A stretch of 64,000 nucleotides of DNA from assembly GCF_024748615.1 (NCBI RefSeq), contig NZ_CP087168.1, forward strand, positions 4,278,001 to 4,342,000. Direction: 5' to 3'. The notes below the pieces were generated by a model, which saw only the letters and a list, made by a program, of their open reading frames with translations, was not told the origin of the DNA and did not search any database. The position numbers and the translations under genes are program-made. The DNA comes from Pseudomonas sp. B21-048. GTDB lineage: Bacteria; Pseudomonadota; Gammaproteobacteria; Pseudomonadales; Pseudomonadaceae. Of the stretch, positions 39,505-47,944 are shown one piece after another (the first letter of the stretch is position 1; the number at the start of each line of letters is the position of its first letter).

Positions 39505-40554
39505 TTACCGGATCTCGAATATATTTCAATTGCCCTGGGCCATAACTCAACGACAGGCCGAGAGGCTATCGCATCGACGAGTTGCTGGTGAGTGAGACCG
39601 CCGATCAGACCCGTCAAGGCATCCCGAAATTGCGGAAGCGCTACCCCGGCCAGGATACGGTAGTCATGTATCGTCTCGCCGGGAGCATTATTAACGGTCT
39701 CCTGCAACACAGTGCGGGTCGGTTACTGAAGTCGCTGCCAGAAATCAGGGAACGCCGCGATAAATGCCACGGCGCGTGGACGGCTGGCCGGCTCCGCTGT
39801 CCAAAAGGTTTGCAATTACCTGCGAGATATCCGGCCAGCATTCGGGCGCCCGATCCCGCACTGCGACAAGTGACGAGATGATCTTGTGATGAAGGGGCTC
39901 CCATTGTGCGGGAACTCCCTTGAGAAGCGATTTAGCGAGTACCGTAGCAAAATTGCGCACGTTCTGAGAGCGGACTCGCGCAAGGTAACGCTGCTCGACA
40001 TAATCGAGGATGCGTTCATGGTTCGTTGGGAACCCCGGCGACTGAACATCGATATCATAAAGATCTGAAATCGCTTTGCCCTGCAAAGGCTCTTGGGCCA
40101 GCACAAGGTCGACCGTGTTGACGAGGTGTAGCCGCACGAGTTCGGCGGACGGTTCAAATAGATCGGCTTCGGCGGAGAAGGCTGGATGGGCACAAAGATT
40201 CCGATCCTCTCGAAGGCGTTCCAAGTGCTTTCGGGCGATCTGGTTTACAACTTGGGTATTGCCCGTGGCGTGATCCAGAATCGTTCGTTCCAGCAGAAGC
40301 AGCTCACTAATGTCGCCGGAGTTGGTTGCGTTGTCCCAAGCCTGAAGGAACGTGGCTGCGGCGGTATCGCCCAAGGCGCTCAGCTTTCGGTACTTGGCAA
40401 TCAGGTCATACACCAACGCGACCCAGGCGGAGGTCAGTGCACCCCGCAATGCGCCAGCCTTGTAGGCCTTCACGGCGTCCAGAAAGTATACCTTCGACTG
40501 GGGATGTCGAATGCGAGTGAGCAATATGTCGAGATCTACAAATCCAGCGTCCAT
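39411..40554 (-). pseudogene. Large island gene with frameshift and stop (HEPN/helical-like)
   Basis: The frame from 40554 reads MDAGFVDLDILLTRIRHPQS, ALTSAWVALVYDLIAKYRKL, and LERLREDRNLCAHPAFS, an RNLCAHP motif close to R-x4-6-H found in HEPN-type proteins. Near 39785 it is cut, while AFIAAFPDFWQRLQ followed by a TAA and then TVLQETVNNAPGETIHDYRI ... NWRGSEERFRALITPFAGH continue in another frame to 39411. At least one frameshift and one stop are needed to explain this. Its 3' end overlaps the metallophosphoesterase remnant. Confidence 0.65.
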
Positions 40555-40569
40555 AGCTTTTGACTTCAA

Positions 40570-40738
40570 CGATAGAGGTAGGTCGAGACTACCATCTGCT
40601 ATGTAAGCTCACACGCGCAGAACACCAGATCACGACCGAGCTCCTGTCCCGTCCAAAACCTCAAAAAGGTTAAATTAGGTAAGTGACTGATTTATGGAAG
40701 ATAAATCTATTGCAACAGTTAATAAGGCTCCGGAACTT
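40570..40738. other. Right end of the island, no gene
   Basis: An A/T-rich 170 bases (TTAAATTAGGTAAG, ATAAATCTATTG) leading to the terminal inverted repeat. I see no clear sigma-70 promoter for moxR here. An in-frame ATG at 40694 would add 15 island-derived residues to MoxR. Confidence 0.5.
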
Positions 40739-40742
40739 ATGA
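40727..40742. repeat. Right boundary: terminal inverted repeat and CTTATGA
   Basis: GCTCCGGA (40727-40734), complement TCCGGAGC, pairs with TCTGGAGC at the left end (7 of 8). One base further, CTTATGA (40736-40742) includes the moxR ATG at 40739. Confidence 0.8.
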
Positions 40743-41740
40743 GTGAACAGATCGAGCCCGGCATACAGACCCACACCGCCCAGCAGCGCCAGCGCGCCAG
40801 CCAGTTGGCCCAAGCGGTCAGGACGGAATTGCAGAAAGCCGTGATCGGCCAGAACCGCGTGATCGACGATGTGCTCACCGCCCTGATCGCCGGTGGCCAT
40901 GTGTTGCTCGAAGGCGTGCCGGGGTTAGGCAAGACCTTGTTGGTGCGCGCCCTCGCTCGCTGCTTCGGCGGCGAATTCGCGCGCATCCAGTTCACCCCGG
41001 ACCTGATGCCCAGCGACGTCACCGGGCACGCGGTGTACGACTTGCAAACCGAGCAATTCAAGCTGCGTAAAGGCCCGCTGTTTACCAATCTGCTGCTGGC
41101 CGACGAGATCAACCGCGCCCCGGCGAAAACCCAGGCGGCGCTGCTCGAAGCCATGCAGGAACGCCAAGTCACCCTCGAAGGCCGCGCCCTGCCCATCGCG
41201 CAACCGTTCATGGTGCTCGCCACGCAAAACCCCATCGAACAGGAAGGCACTTACCCGTTGCCGGAAGCCGAGCTCGACCGCTTCATGCTCAAGGTTCGCA
41301 TGGACTACCCCGACGCCGATCAGGAATTGAACATGGTGCGCCAGGTCAGCCGCTCGACCCGGGCCGACATGCTTGATGTGCAACCGTTGCGCACCGTGTT
41401 GCAAGCCAAGGACGTGCTGGCCTTGCAGCGCATTGCCAGTGATCTGCCAATGGACGATCAGGTACTCGATTACGCCGTGCGCCTGGCCCGCACCACCCGA
41501 ACCTGGCCAGGGTTGACCCTGGGCGCCGGGCCACGCGCCTCCATCGCATTGGTGCGCTGCGCCCGCGCCCGGGCCTTGTTGCGCGGCGGCGAATTTGTAA
41601 TTCCCGATGACATCAAAGGCTGCGCGCTGGCCGTTCTGCGTCACCGTGTGCGAATTGCCCCGGAGCTGGACATCGAAGGGCTGGAAGTCGATCAGGTGCT
41701 CAAGCAACTGCTCGATCAAGTACCGGCGCCGCGGTTGTGA
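40739..41740 (+). CDS. MoxR-type AAA+ ATPase
   Basis: 333 residues from ATG 40739. Walker A GVPGLGKT, Walker B LLLADEINRAPAKTQAALLE, sensor 1 VLATQNPIEQEGTYPLPEAELDRF, and the C-terminal lid (YAVRLARTTR, GASIALVRCARARAL type). MoxR ATPases act as chaperones that mature or remodel partner proteins, usually with DUF58/vWA partners as here. Its start would overlap the DUF4350 stop in the native operon; the island has removed that coupling and the original upstream Shine-Dalgarno, leaving a weak AAGG site. Confidence 0.93.
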   Translation: MSEQIEPGIQTHTAQQRQRASQLAQAVRTELQKAVIGQNRVIDDVLTALIAGGHVLLEGVPGLGKTLLVRALARCFGGEFARIQFTPDLMPSDVTGHAVYDLQTEQFKLRKGPLFTNLLLADEINRAPAKTQAALLEAMQERQVTLEGRALPIAQPFMVLATQNPIEQEGTYPLPEAELDRFMLKVRMDYPDADQELNMVRQVSRSTRADMLDVQPLRTVLQAKDVLALQRIASDLPMDDQVLDYAVRLARTTRTWPGLTLGAGPRASIALVRCARARALLRGGEFVIPDDIKGCALAVLRHRVRIAPELDIEGLEVDQVLKQLLDQVPAPRL

Positions 41741-41762
41741 ACACCGTCATCCAGACCAACCC

Positions 41763-41895
41763 TGTGGCGAGGGAGCTTGCTCCCGCTGGGTTGCGAAGCA
41801 GCCCCAAAACCAGGCGACGCGCAATGTCAGGCAAACCACACCCACCTGTTTTACGACTGCTGCGCAGTCGAGCGGGAGCAAGCTCCCTCGCCACA
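41763..41895. repeat. REP pair between moxR and the DUF58 gene
   Basis: TGTGGCGAGGGAGCTTGCTC and its complement flank a 90-base centre. It splits an operon that otherwise has overlapping genes and may attenuate or stabilise the transcript. Confidence 0.9.
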
Positions 41896-41927
41896 AAAAG
41901 CTCTTTTGCCACAAAAGGTATGCGCCG

Positions 41928-43259
41928 ATGAAACCCACGCGCCTGCTGCTGATCTGGCTCGCAGTACTGCTGGCCATCGGCATCGTGTTCGGCGCATTGC
42001 GGGCACTGGACATCGCAGTTCCATCGGGCCTTTTGGCGATCAACTGGGGATTACTGTTAGCGCTGCTGGCCCTTGCAATACTCGACGCCATCCGCCTCAA
42101 AAACCTGCCCTCGCCCCGCGTGCAACGGCAAATGCCCGGCAGCCTGGCGCTCGGTCGATGGGGCGAAGTGCGACTGGAGATCGAGCACGATTTTGCGCAA
42201 CCGCTTAACGTACACATCTTCGACCATGTGCCGCACGGCCTGGACTTCGAACTCCTTCCCCTGTCGGTCGAACTGCAACCCGGCCAACACAGCCAGATCG
42301 GCTATCGCCTGCGCCCACTCAAGCGCGGCCACTTCACCTTCGAACACTGCGAAATCAGCCTGCCAAGCCCAATGGGCCTATGGTCAGGCAAACGTCTACT
42401 GAACGTAGTCGACAACACCCGCGTCTACCCCGACTTCGCCCGCCTCTACGGCGGCCAACTGCTGGCGGTGGATAACTGGCTCAGCCAGCTCGGTGTACGC
42501 CAACGTCAACGGCGCGGATTGGGTCTTGAGTTTCATCAACTACGCGAATTCAGAGAAGGCGACAGCCTGCGCCAGATCGACTGGAAAGCCACGGCACGCC
42601 AACGCACACCGATTGCCCGTGAGTATGAGGATGAACGCGATCAACAGATCATCTTCATGCTTGATTGCGGGCGGCGCATGCGTAGCCAGGATGATGAGTT
42701 GTCGCACTTCGACCATGCGCTCAATGCCTGTCTGTTGCTCAGTTACGCGGCCCTGCGTCAGGGCGATGCCGTGGGGCTGAGCACCTTCGCTAGCCATCAG
42801 CCGCGCTACCTCGCGCCGGTCAAAGGCACGGGCCAACTGAACGTATTGCTCAACAGCGTCTACGACCTCGACAGCACCCAACGCCCCGCCGATTATCAAG
42901 CGGCGGCTACTCAGTTGCTGGCCCGACAGAAACGCCGGGCACTGGTGGTGCTGGTCACCAACCTGCGCGATGAAGACGATGAAGAATTGCTGACCGCCGT
43001 CAAACGCCTGAGCAAACAACATCGGGTGCTGGTGGCGAGTCTGCGCGAAGACTTGCTCGACAATCTGCGGCACGCGCCGGTGCAAACCTTGCCGGAGGCG
43101 CTGGCTTATTGCGGGACGGTGGATTATTTGAACGCCCGGACGCAGCTCCATGAGCGGTTGAGTGCTCATGGAGTGCCGGTGGTGGATGCTCGGCCCTCAG
43201 AATTGGGGGCCGAGTTGGTGACGCGGTATTTGGGTTGGAAGAAAGCCGGGGAGCTTTAG
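41928..43259 (+). CDS. DUF58 domain protein
   Basis: 443 residues. Two N-terminal hydrophobic segments (LLLIWLAVLLAIGIVFGALRAL and LLALLALAILDAI) are followed by a Big/beta-sandwich part and the DUF58/vWA-like domain with FREGDSLRQIDWKATARQRTPI and a DCGRRM metal-site-like region. It is the usual substrate or partner of the MoxR ATPase next door. The ATG is 188 bases after moxR because of the REP insertion. Convergent with the Tc/Ig locus, whose last gene ends 24 bases away. Confidence 0.9.
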   Translation: MKPTRLLLIWLAVLLAIGIVFGALRALDIAVPSGLLAINWGLLLALLALAILDAIRLKNLPSPRVQRQMPGSLALGRWGEVRLEIEHDFAQPLNVHIFDHVPHGLDFELLPLSVELQPGQHSQIGYRLRPLKRGHFTFEHCEISLPSPMGLWSGKRLLNVVDNTRVYPDFARLYGGQLLAVDNWLSQLGVRQRQRRGLGLEFHQLREFREGDSLRQIDWKATARQRTPIAREYEDERDQQIIFMLDCGRRMRSQDDELSHFDHALNACLLLSYAALRQGDAVGLSTFASHQPRYLAPVKGTGQLNVLLNSVYDLDSTQRPADYQAAATQLLARQKRRALVVLVTNLRDEDDEELLTAVKRLSKQHRVLVASLREDLLDNLRHAPVQTLPEALAYCGTVDYLNARTQLHERLSAHGVPVVDARPSELGAELVTRYLGWKKAGEL

Positions 43260-43282
43260 TGCTGACACTCCCGACCTCGAAG

Positions 43283-46200
43283 TTAGACATTACTGCCATC
43301 GTATCTATTTACAATTATGAACTCTGTTTTTTCGCCTCTCATAGGGTCACTCACTTCGCCGTTTTCTTGAGTCACCTTATGTTCCACCCCACCGCCGCCA
43401 GGTAATACAAGGACTGATACGCCAGGTGCCGGCTGATTCAAAAATTTTGAAGTTGCACGAATGTTCCATAGCTCCTTACTAAAATCAGCCCATCGGTATG
43501 CCGATACCAAGTTATGCGCCAGAAACATGTCTATTGGCTTAGTTTCGAATCCCCACTCCTCTATGATCAATCGCAACGAAAAATCTCCGCTCTTGCGGCT
43601 TTCGCTGCAATCCAGCGCCCAAGTCACCCCTTCCGCATTCAGCTGTCGAGCTTCCCCCGGATCAGGTGTCACTAATACACCAAGAGTTACGGCAGAATCA
43701 CCACTCCATACCAATTTCACATGCATACCCTGTAAATGGCTGGTGGGGGTGGGCCGCACGGTGACGGTGTGTCTTGCACCATGGCAGGGATAGGCGCGCC
43801 TACCGAGCGTAACTGGAAATTCGTCGAATTTAACCTCCAGCTCTTGTGCGATATCAACTACCTCCCCCGGCAATGACGGTGATTTCGGTAGCTGTTCAAA
43901 GTTCGGAAGGGCGAATTGCAATACAAAAGGGCCGCTATGCGCGCGCTCGGTAGAAATAGACCAACTCATGGAGGTGGTCCCCTTGGCCATCTCTTGCAGC
44001 TCCTCCAAGGGAGGAGAAAAAACCAGACCTTGATCCTCTGCGACGGGCGTGCATTCCAGAGCAAGAAAGCCTTCTGGCTCGCCAATCAGCCAACTGTATT
44101 TGTAGTCCAGCTTTAGTGTGTAAATCTCTCCTGCTACTAAAGTCAGCTTCGCGTCTAACCAATCTACTTCCACGCCGTTAATGTAAGGTCTGAATTCCTG
44201 CAGCCAAGTCGAAGAAGTAGTCATATTTGGCACCAATTCAAATTTAATAAATTTTACTTCCCATCCACCATACCCACCCGGCACGGCAGCCTCTAGAAGT
44301 CCCCTTCTAATGCCTGGCATCCTGAACTCTACCCGGGCGTTCCCTTCAGCATCTGTTCTTGTCGGGGCAATCGTCCTGTCGGGGTAATCCCACACCACCT
44401 CAACGCCTTGCAAAGGCGCACCTGTCCTGGCAGAAATCACCGTAACGACTGCTGAAACCAACTCCCCCAAATAACCATTTGGTTTTGGGCTAAAGAGCGA
44501 CTGTATTTTCCGGGGCTCAATCAATGTGTACCGAAACGAAACCGAGTCCCAGTGGTGTTCATCCCCTGTCTTGGCAATCACTTCAGACTCTCTCGGGATC
44601 TTCGGGGTAAATTGAATCTTCGCCACGCCGTAGAAATTGGTAACCGTGGATACGCGTCCCCCTTCCGGCCCTTCCCAGTAAACAGGCAGTCCGGCAACAG
44701 GCTCACCCAGTCGGGAGACAGCGGTAACAGCAGCCTCGAATTTCCCCCCCCAATAAATCATCTGCAAAACACGGTTGTCGGCAGACAATGTGACGCCCCT
44801 GAAGGGTGCGCCCAATGACACGGGTTGGCTCGGCGACAGCGACAGCAATCGTGTGGCCGCCAAGCGGAGAGAGAAACTGCCGTCCTTCACCTCGCTGGAT
44901 TTGAGGGTAACGGGCAGATCTTTGTCAAAGTCCCGAAAATCACCCAACGGAACGGGCTCTATCGCCATGTTTAATGCATTGGGCCCGGTCCCCGTCAGCC
45001 CCAAAGCCACACGTTGACCACGAAGATAACTTTCCTCATTAGCCGACAACGTGAGGTCGAATTCACCGTTGTGACGAGGAAGCAGGAAAGACGCTCCCCA
45101 CTCGCCATCGCCGTCATCCGTTTGAACCCTGAGGTCCTGCCACGGATCGCGTTGCAGGGCATTCACTTCGACGGTCTGCACAGCCTCGCTGTCGTCATAA
45201 GGGTTAACGACCTTGGCCCGGACAGGGATAAGCCCTGCGCGCGACGGTGCGTAATCAAACCTGGCCCAGCCGTTGTTATCGGTCACCGAGTCGCTCGGCG
45301 CTCCCAGCGCATCCCAACTCCAGGCCACCGTCTTGCCAGCAACGGGCACATCGCTGAACCAGGACCGGAATTGGACTTCCAGGTGGACGCATTCCCCCTT
45401 GTCCAGCACGGGGTCCACTGCTACCGGCCGCAGCTCACCCGGCTTGAGTTTATTGTGGTCAATGCTCAACGCTACGGGTGCCGCAGGCCTGGAATCCCCG
45501 CTTTGCTCCGTCAGCAAAATACTGTACTCAGCCTTTTGCGGTACATCACTGCAGTCAATGCTCAGCTGCACGCCCCCCGCCGTGATGACCTGCCCCGTGG
45601 TTTTGTCTGGGGTGATGACCAGCCCCGGCGGTGGCTCCGCGCCGGACCAATGCAACTCCAGGCCCAGCAAGGGGCTGAACGCGTGAGGCAGCACTCGCAG
45701 GGTATGAACCGCTCCCAGGCAGGGATGCAAGGTTTTCTCGGCCATCATCGAAGGCAGCTGATCGAACAGCAGCGTGGCTTCGTCTTTGATGCTTTCGCCC
45801 AACAGACGACCTGAAAGCTCGCGTTTCTCCTCCAGATAACCGCTGGTCACTTCCAGTTCGAACAATCCGATGTATGAAGCGCCAGAGGTGACCGTCCACT
45901 CCAGCCCTTCTTTCGTCAGGGGATGAGGAGCCCCCAGCGCCGGGACAAATACCAATCCCGGTGCGGGATCCGTCCCCCCACGCCAGTTCAAGGTGATGGG
46001 CTGGCCGATAAACGGGCTGGCATCATTCGTGGGGGCGATCCGGAATTTATGAGTACTGCCACTGCGACAAACCACACCCCAGTGATTTCTATCGATCACC
46101 TGCGTATCCAGCGAGCACTCAATATGGTCTTTCCAGCCGCTGGTTGACCGCGAAATGACTGTGAACGAATGTTCCAGCGGCACGCCGCCATCAGGTAGTT

Positions 46201-47944
46201 GAACTTGCGCGATGATCTCGTATGTCTGCGCCTGGGTCGGTGTATGGAATACGCTGGCCCAACCGCCTGTGCCGGTCAGGGTCGTGGCGACCTTGTCACC
46301 GGAGATGATCCAGTCGACGGGGATATTGAGCGCCGGCTCATCTGTTTTGCTCAGCACTTGCAGCATGCAATGAACGCTATCGCCCTCATCCACCACGGGT
46401 GATTTGTTGGCTTCTCGCCAATCACCGATTTTGAATGTATTGCGCGCCAGCGACATGGCGTTACTGCGGGAATCACACAGTAAGTGAGGGCTCGACAGAA
46501 ACAAACCGAACCGCGCGTCCAGCTTGTCGCCGCAAAGCAGCGTCCACGCCAGCTCGTTGCTGTCGGCAACAATCAATTCGCCAAAATCGGGGGTGCAAGT
46601 GACGTCCAGCTCTTCAGGCAAGTATCCGCCCTCGCTCCAGTGCACCGCGATCGAATCATCCCGCAAGGGGCTGTCCTCAGGCAGAACCACCGTGAACGGA
46701 TACGAGCTGGCCCGGTCGGGAAAACCGGTTTTTTCTCCCCATATCGCAGCCGGTCCGTTTTCGAACCGGACCTGCACTGTGTTGAAGGGATCGAATTCCA
46801 GAACGCGAACATCGAACGCCTGCTGGACGCTGGCATCCTGATAATAAGGGCTCGACACCGTAGCCCTGATCACCTGTTCTCCCTTGCTGGCGGGCGTAAA
46901 ATCGAAAGAGGCTTTGCCCTCCCTGTCACTCTCGCCGCGATACAGAATCTCCTGGCCCAAACTCCAAGTCACCTCCTGGCCGGGGACCGGTTGGCGGGTG
47001 TAATACGACACCACCTGAACCTCCAGCGGCACTGTCTGCGCGTACTCCAGAACAGGCCAGACATCGGCTCCTTGAAGAACGTTCATCTCCAGCCGATGGT
47101 GACCGAGGGAAACATCCATCGTGTAGGGTTCTGCCGTGTACTGGTTGTGAAGCGACAGCGAGAACAGAAAAGGCGCATCCCCCTTCAGCACCGGGCAATC
47201 GAGACGCCAGGCCAGATCCAGAGTCTGGTTCTCACCCAGCGTCGGCTCGATGAGGATGGCTTCCTGTGGATTCTCCACGGTCCACAACGCGGCCGGTAAA
47301 GCGGCCCATGGGCTATCCGGCAGCGGCTCGAAACGCAACCGATGGGCGGTTTCACCCTCGGCGCCCAGGCACAAATAAAGCGTCTGCCCGGTTTCGAACG
47401 ACTGGTCATCATTGATCATTCGCTGCAACTGCAACGGTGCAAGCACCAAATGCAGCTCGATCAACGTCACGATCACTTTTTGGTTAGAGACATTGGGGAG
47501 GTCTTTCACGTGGGAAAACATGACCTTCAACTGATCGCCTTGCTGCAGTCCAAGGTCGAGGAACATTTCATGTTCAACCAGCGTCAGAGCCAACGGCTCG
47601 GCCTGGTCTTGAAGGGGCCGCTGGGCCGGCAGTCCGATTTCGACCTTTTCGTTGTTGCGCTCGTTGATCACAGAAACCATGCCATAGGTTTCACCGCGAA
47701 TTTCATAGAAAAACGTGAGGCGGTAACGCGCATCGTCCCCTTTATGACTGAACGGCACGTCAATCATTTGATACGCGGCGGCCTCTTCTTGAAGGAGCAA
47801 AAAGTTCACGTGGCTCCCTTGCCATTCTTCAGATTCAATCTCGTACAGGCTGTCAGGATTGCCGTCCTCCCAGAATTCGTAGGCCTCACAAAGATCGCCA
47901 TCGACTACCAGGTTGGTGCTGGCATTAGGCGCACGTTCATTCAT
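43283..47944 (-). CDS. Giant Ig-repeat protein of the Tc locus (six Big_1-like domains)
   Basis: 1553 residues, no signal peptide. N-terminal part (VVDGDLCEAYEFW, QMIDVPFSHKGDDARYRLTF) looks like a carbohydrate-binding beta-sandwich. Then come at least six Big_1-like repeats with the invasin-type pattern V-x-G-x-x-V-x-W and G-W/KA-x-F-x-x-P: PVPGQEVTWSLG, PALNIPVDWIISG, PVAGKTVAWSW, PVAGLPVYWEG, PLQGVEVVWDY, and a last PAPGVSVLVLPGG. Between them are HTVRV/HxLRV linker modules. The ATG overlaps the TccB-like stop by 8 bases, so it is translated with the toxin gene. Likely a structural or binding partner of the TcA-like complex; role unknown. Confidence 0.75.
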   Translation of the reverse strand: MNERAPNASTNLVVDGDLCEAYEFWEDGNPDSLYEIESEEWQGSHVNFLLLQEEAAAYQMIDVPFSHKGDDARYRLTFFYEIRGETYGMVSVINERNNEKVEIGLPAQRPLQDQAEPLALTLVEHEMFLDLGLQQGDQLKVMFSHVKDLPNVSNQKVIVTLIELHLVLAPLQLQRMINDDQSFETGQTLYLCLGAEGETAHRLRFEPLPDSPWAALPAALWTVENPQEAILIEPTLGENQTLDLAWRLDCPVLKGDAPFLFSLSLHNQYTAEPYTMDVSLGHHRLEMNVLQGADVWPVLEYAQTVPLEVQVVSYYTRQPVPGQEVTWSLGQEILYRGESDREGKASFDFTPASKGEQVIRATVSSPYYQDASVQQAFDVRVLEFDPFNTVQVRFENGPAAIWGEKTGFPDRASSYPFTVVLPEDSPLRDDSIAVHWSEGGYLPEELDVTCTPDFGELIVADSNELAWTLLCGDKLDARFGLFLSSPHLLCDSRSNAMSLARNTFKIGDWREANKSPVVDEGDSVHCMLQVLSKTDEPALNIPVDWIISGDKVATTLTGTGGWASVFHTPTQAQTYEIIAQVQLPDGGVPLEHSFTVISRSTSGWKDHIECSLDTQVIDRNHWGVVCRSGSTHKFRIAPTNDASPFIGQPITLNWRGGTDPAPGLVFVPALGAPHPLTKEGLEWTVTSGASYIGLFELEVTSGYLEEKRELSGRLLGESIKDEATLLFDQLPSMMAEKTLHPCLGAVHTLRVLPHAFSPLLGLELHWSGAEPPPGLVITPDKTTGQVITAGGVQLSIDCSDVPQKAEYSILLTEQSGDSRPAAPVALSIDHNKLKPGELRPVAVDPVLDKGECVHLEVQFRSWFSDVPVAGKTVAWSWDALGAPSDSVTDNNGWARFDYAPSRAGLIPVRAKVVNPYDDSEAVQTVEVNALQRDPWQDLRVQTDDGDGEWGASFLLPRHNGEFDLTLSANEESYLRGQRVALGLTGTGPNALNMAIEPVPLGDFRDFDKDLPVTLKSSEVKDGSFSLRLAATRLLSLSPSQPVSLGAPFRGVTLSADNRVLQMIYWGGKFEAAVTAVSRLGEPVAGLPVYWEGPEGGRVSTVTNFYGVAKIQFTPKIPRESEVIAKTGDEHHWDSVSFRYTLIEPRKIQSLFSPKPNGYLGELVSAVVTVISARTGAPLQGVEVVWDYPDRTIAPTRTDAEGNARVEFRMPGIRRGLLEAAVPGGYGGWEVKFIKFELVPNMTTSSTWLQEFRPYINGVEVDWLDAKLTLVAGEIYTLKLDYKYSWLIGEPEGFLALECTPVAEDQGLVFSPPLEELQEMAKGTTSMSWSISTERAHSGPFVLQFALPNFEQLPKSPSLPGEVVDIAQELEVKFDEFPVTLGRRAYPCHGARHTVTVRPTPTSHLQGMHVKLVWSGDSAVTLGVLVTPDPGEARQLNAEGVTWALDCSESRKSGDFSLRLIIEEWGFETKPIDMFLAHNLVSAYRWADFSKELWNIRATSKFLNQPAPGVSVLVLPGGGGVEHKVTQENGEVSDPMRGEKTEFIIVNRYDGSNV

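Larger units (their letters stand above)
27267..40735. mobile_element. Integrated island (Tn554-type remnant) in the RDD-DUF58 operon
   Basis: About 13.5 kb separate DUF4350 from MoxR, whose genes should overlap at ATGA. CTTATGA flanks the insert on both sides (27260-27266 and 40736-40742). Just inside, TCTGGAGC (27267-27274) and GCTCCGGA (40727-40734) form an inverted repeat matching at 7 of 8 positions, with GTTGCA/TGCAAC a little further in on each side. The left end carries a degraded tyrosine recombinase and a TnpC-like gene, the order of site-specific Tn554-type elements. Cargo genes are more A/T-rich in their intergenic parts than the surrounding operon. The recombinase lesions suggest the element can no longer move by itself. 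Confidence 0.88.

Noticed and set aside
27267..40735. The island as a prophage or conjugative element.
   Set aside because: No capsid, tail, lysis, relaxase, mating-pair or plasmid replication genes; ends and left-end genes fit a Tn554-type element.
45014..45814. Open frames of 130-270 codons on the plus strand inside the Ig and Tc genes.
   Set aside because: No ribosome sites or family features; they lie antisense to long, domain-rich genes.
43283..47944. The Ig giant as a surface adhesin/invasin.
   Set aside because: No signal peptide, autotransporter or type 1 secretion C-terminus; coupling to the TccB-like gene indicates a Tc-related role.
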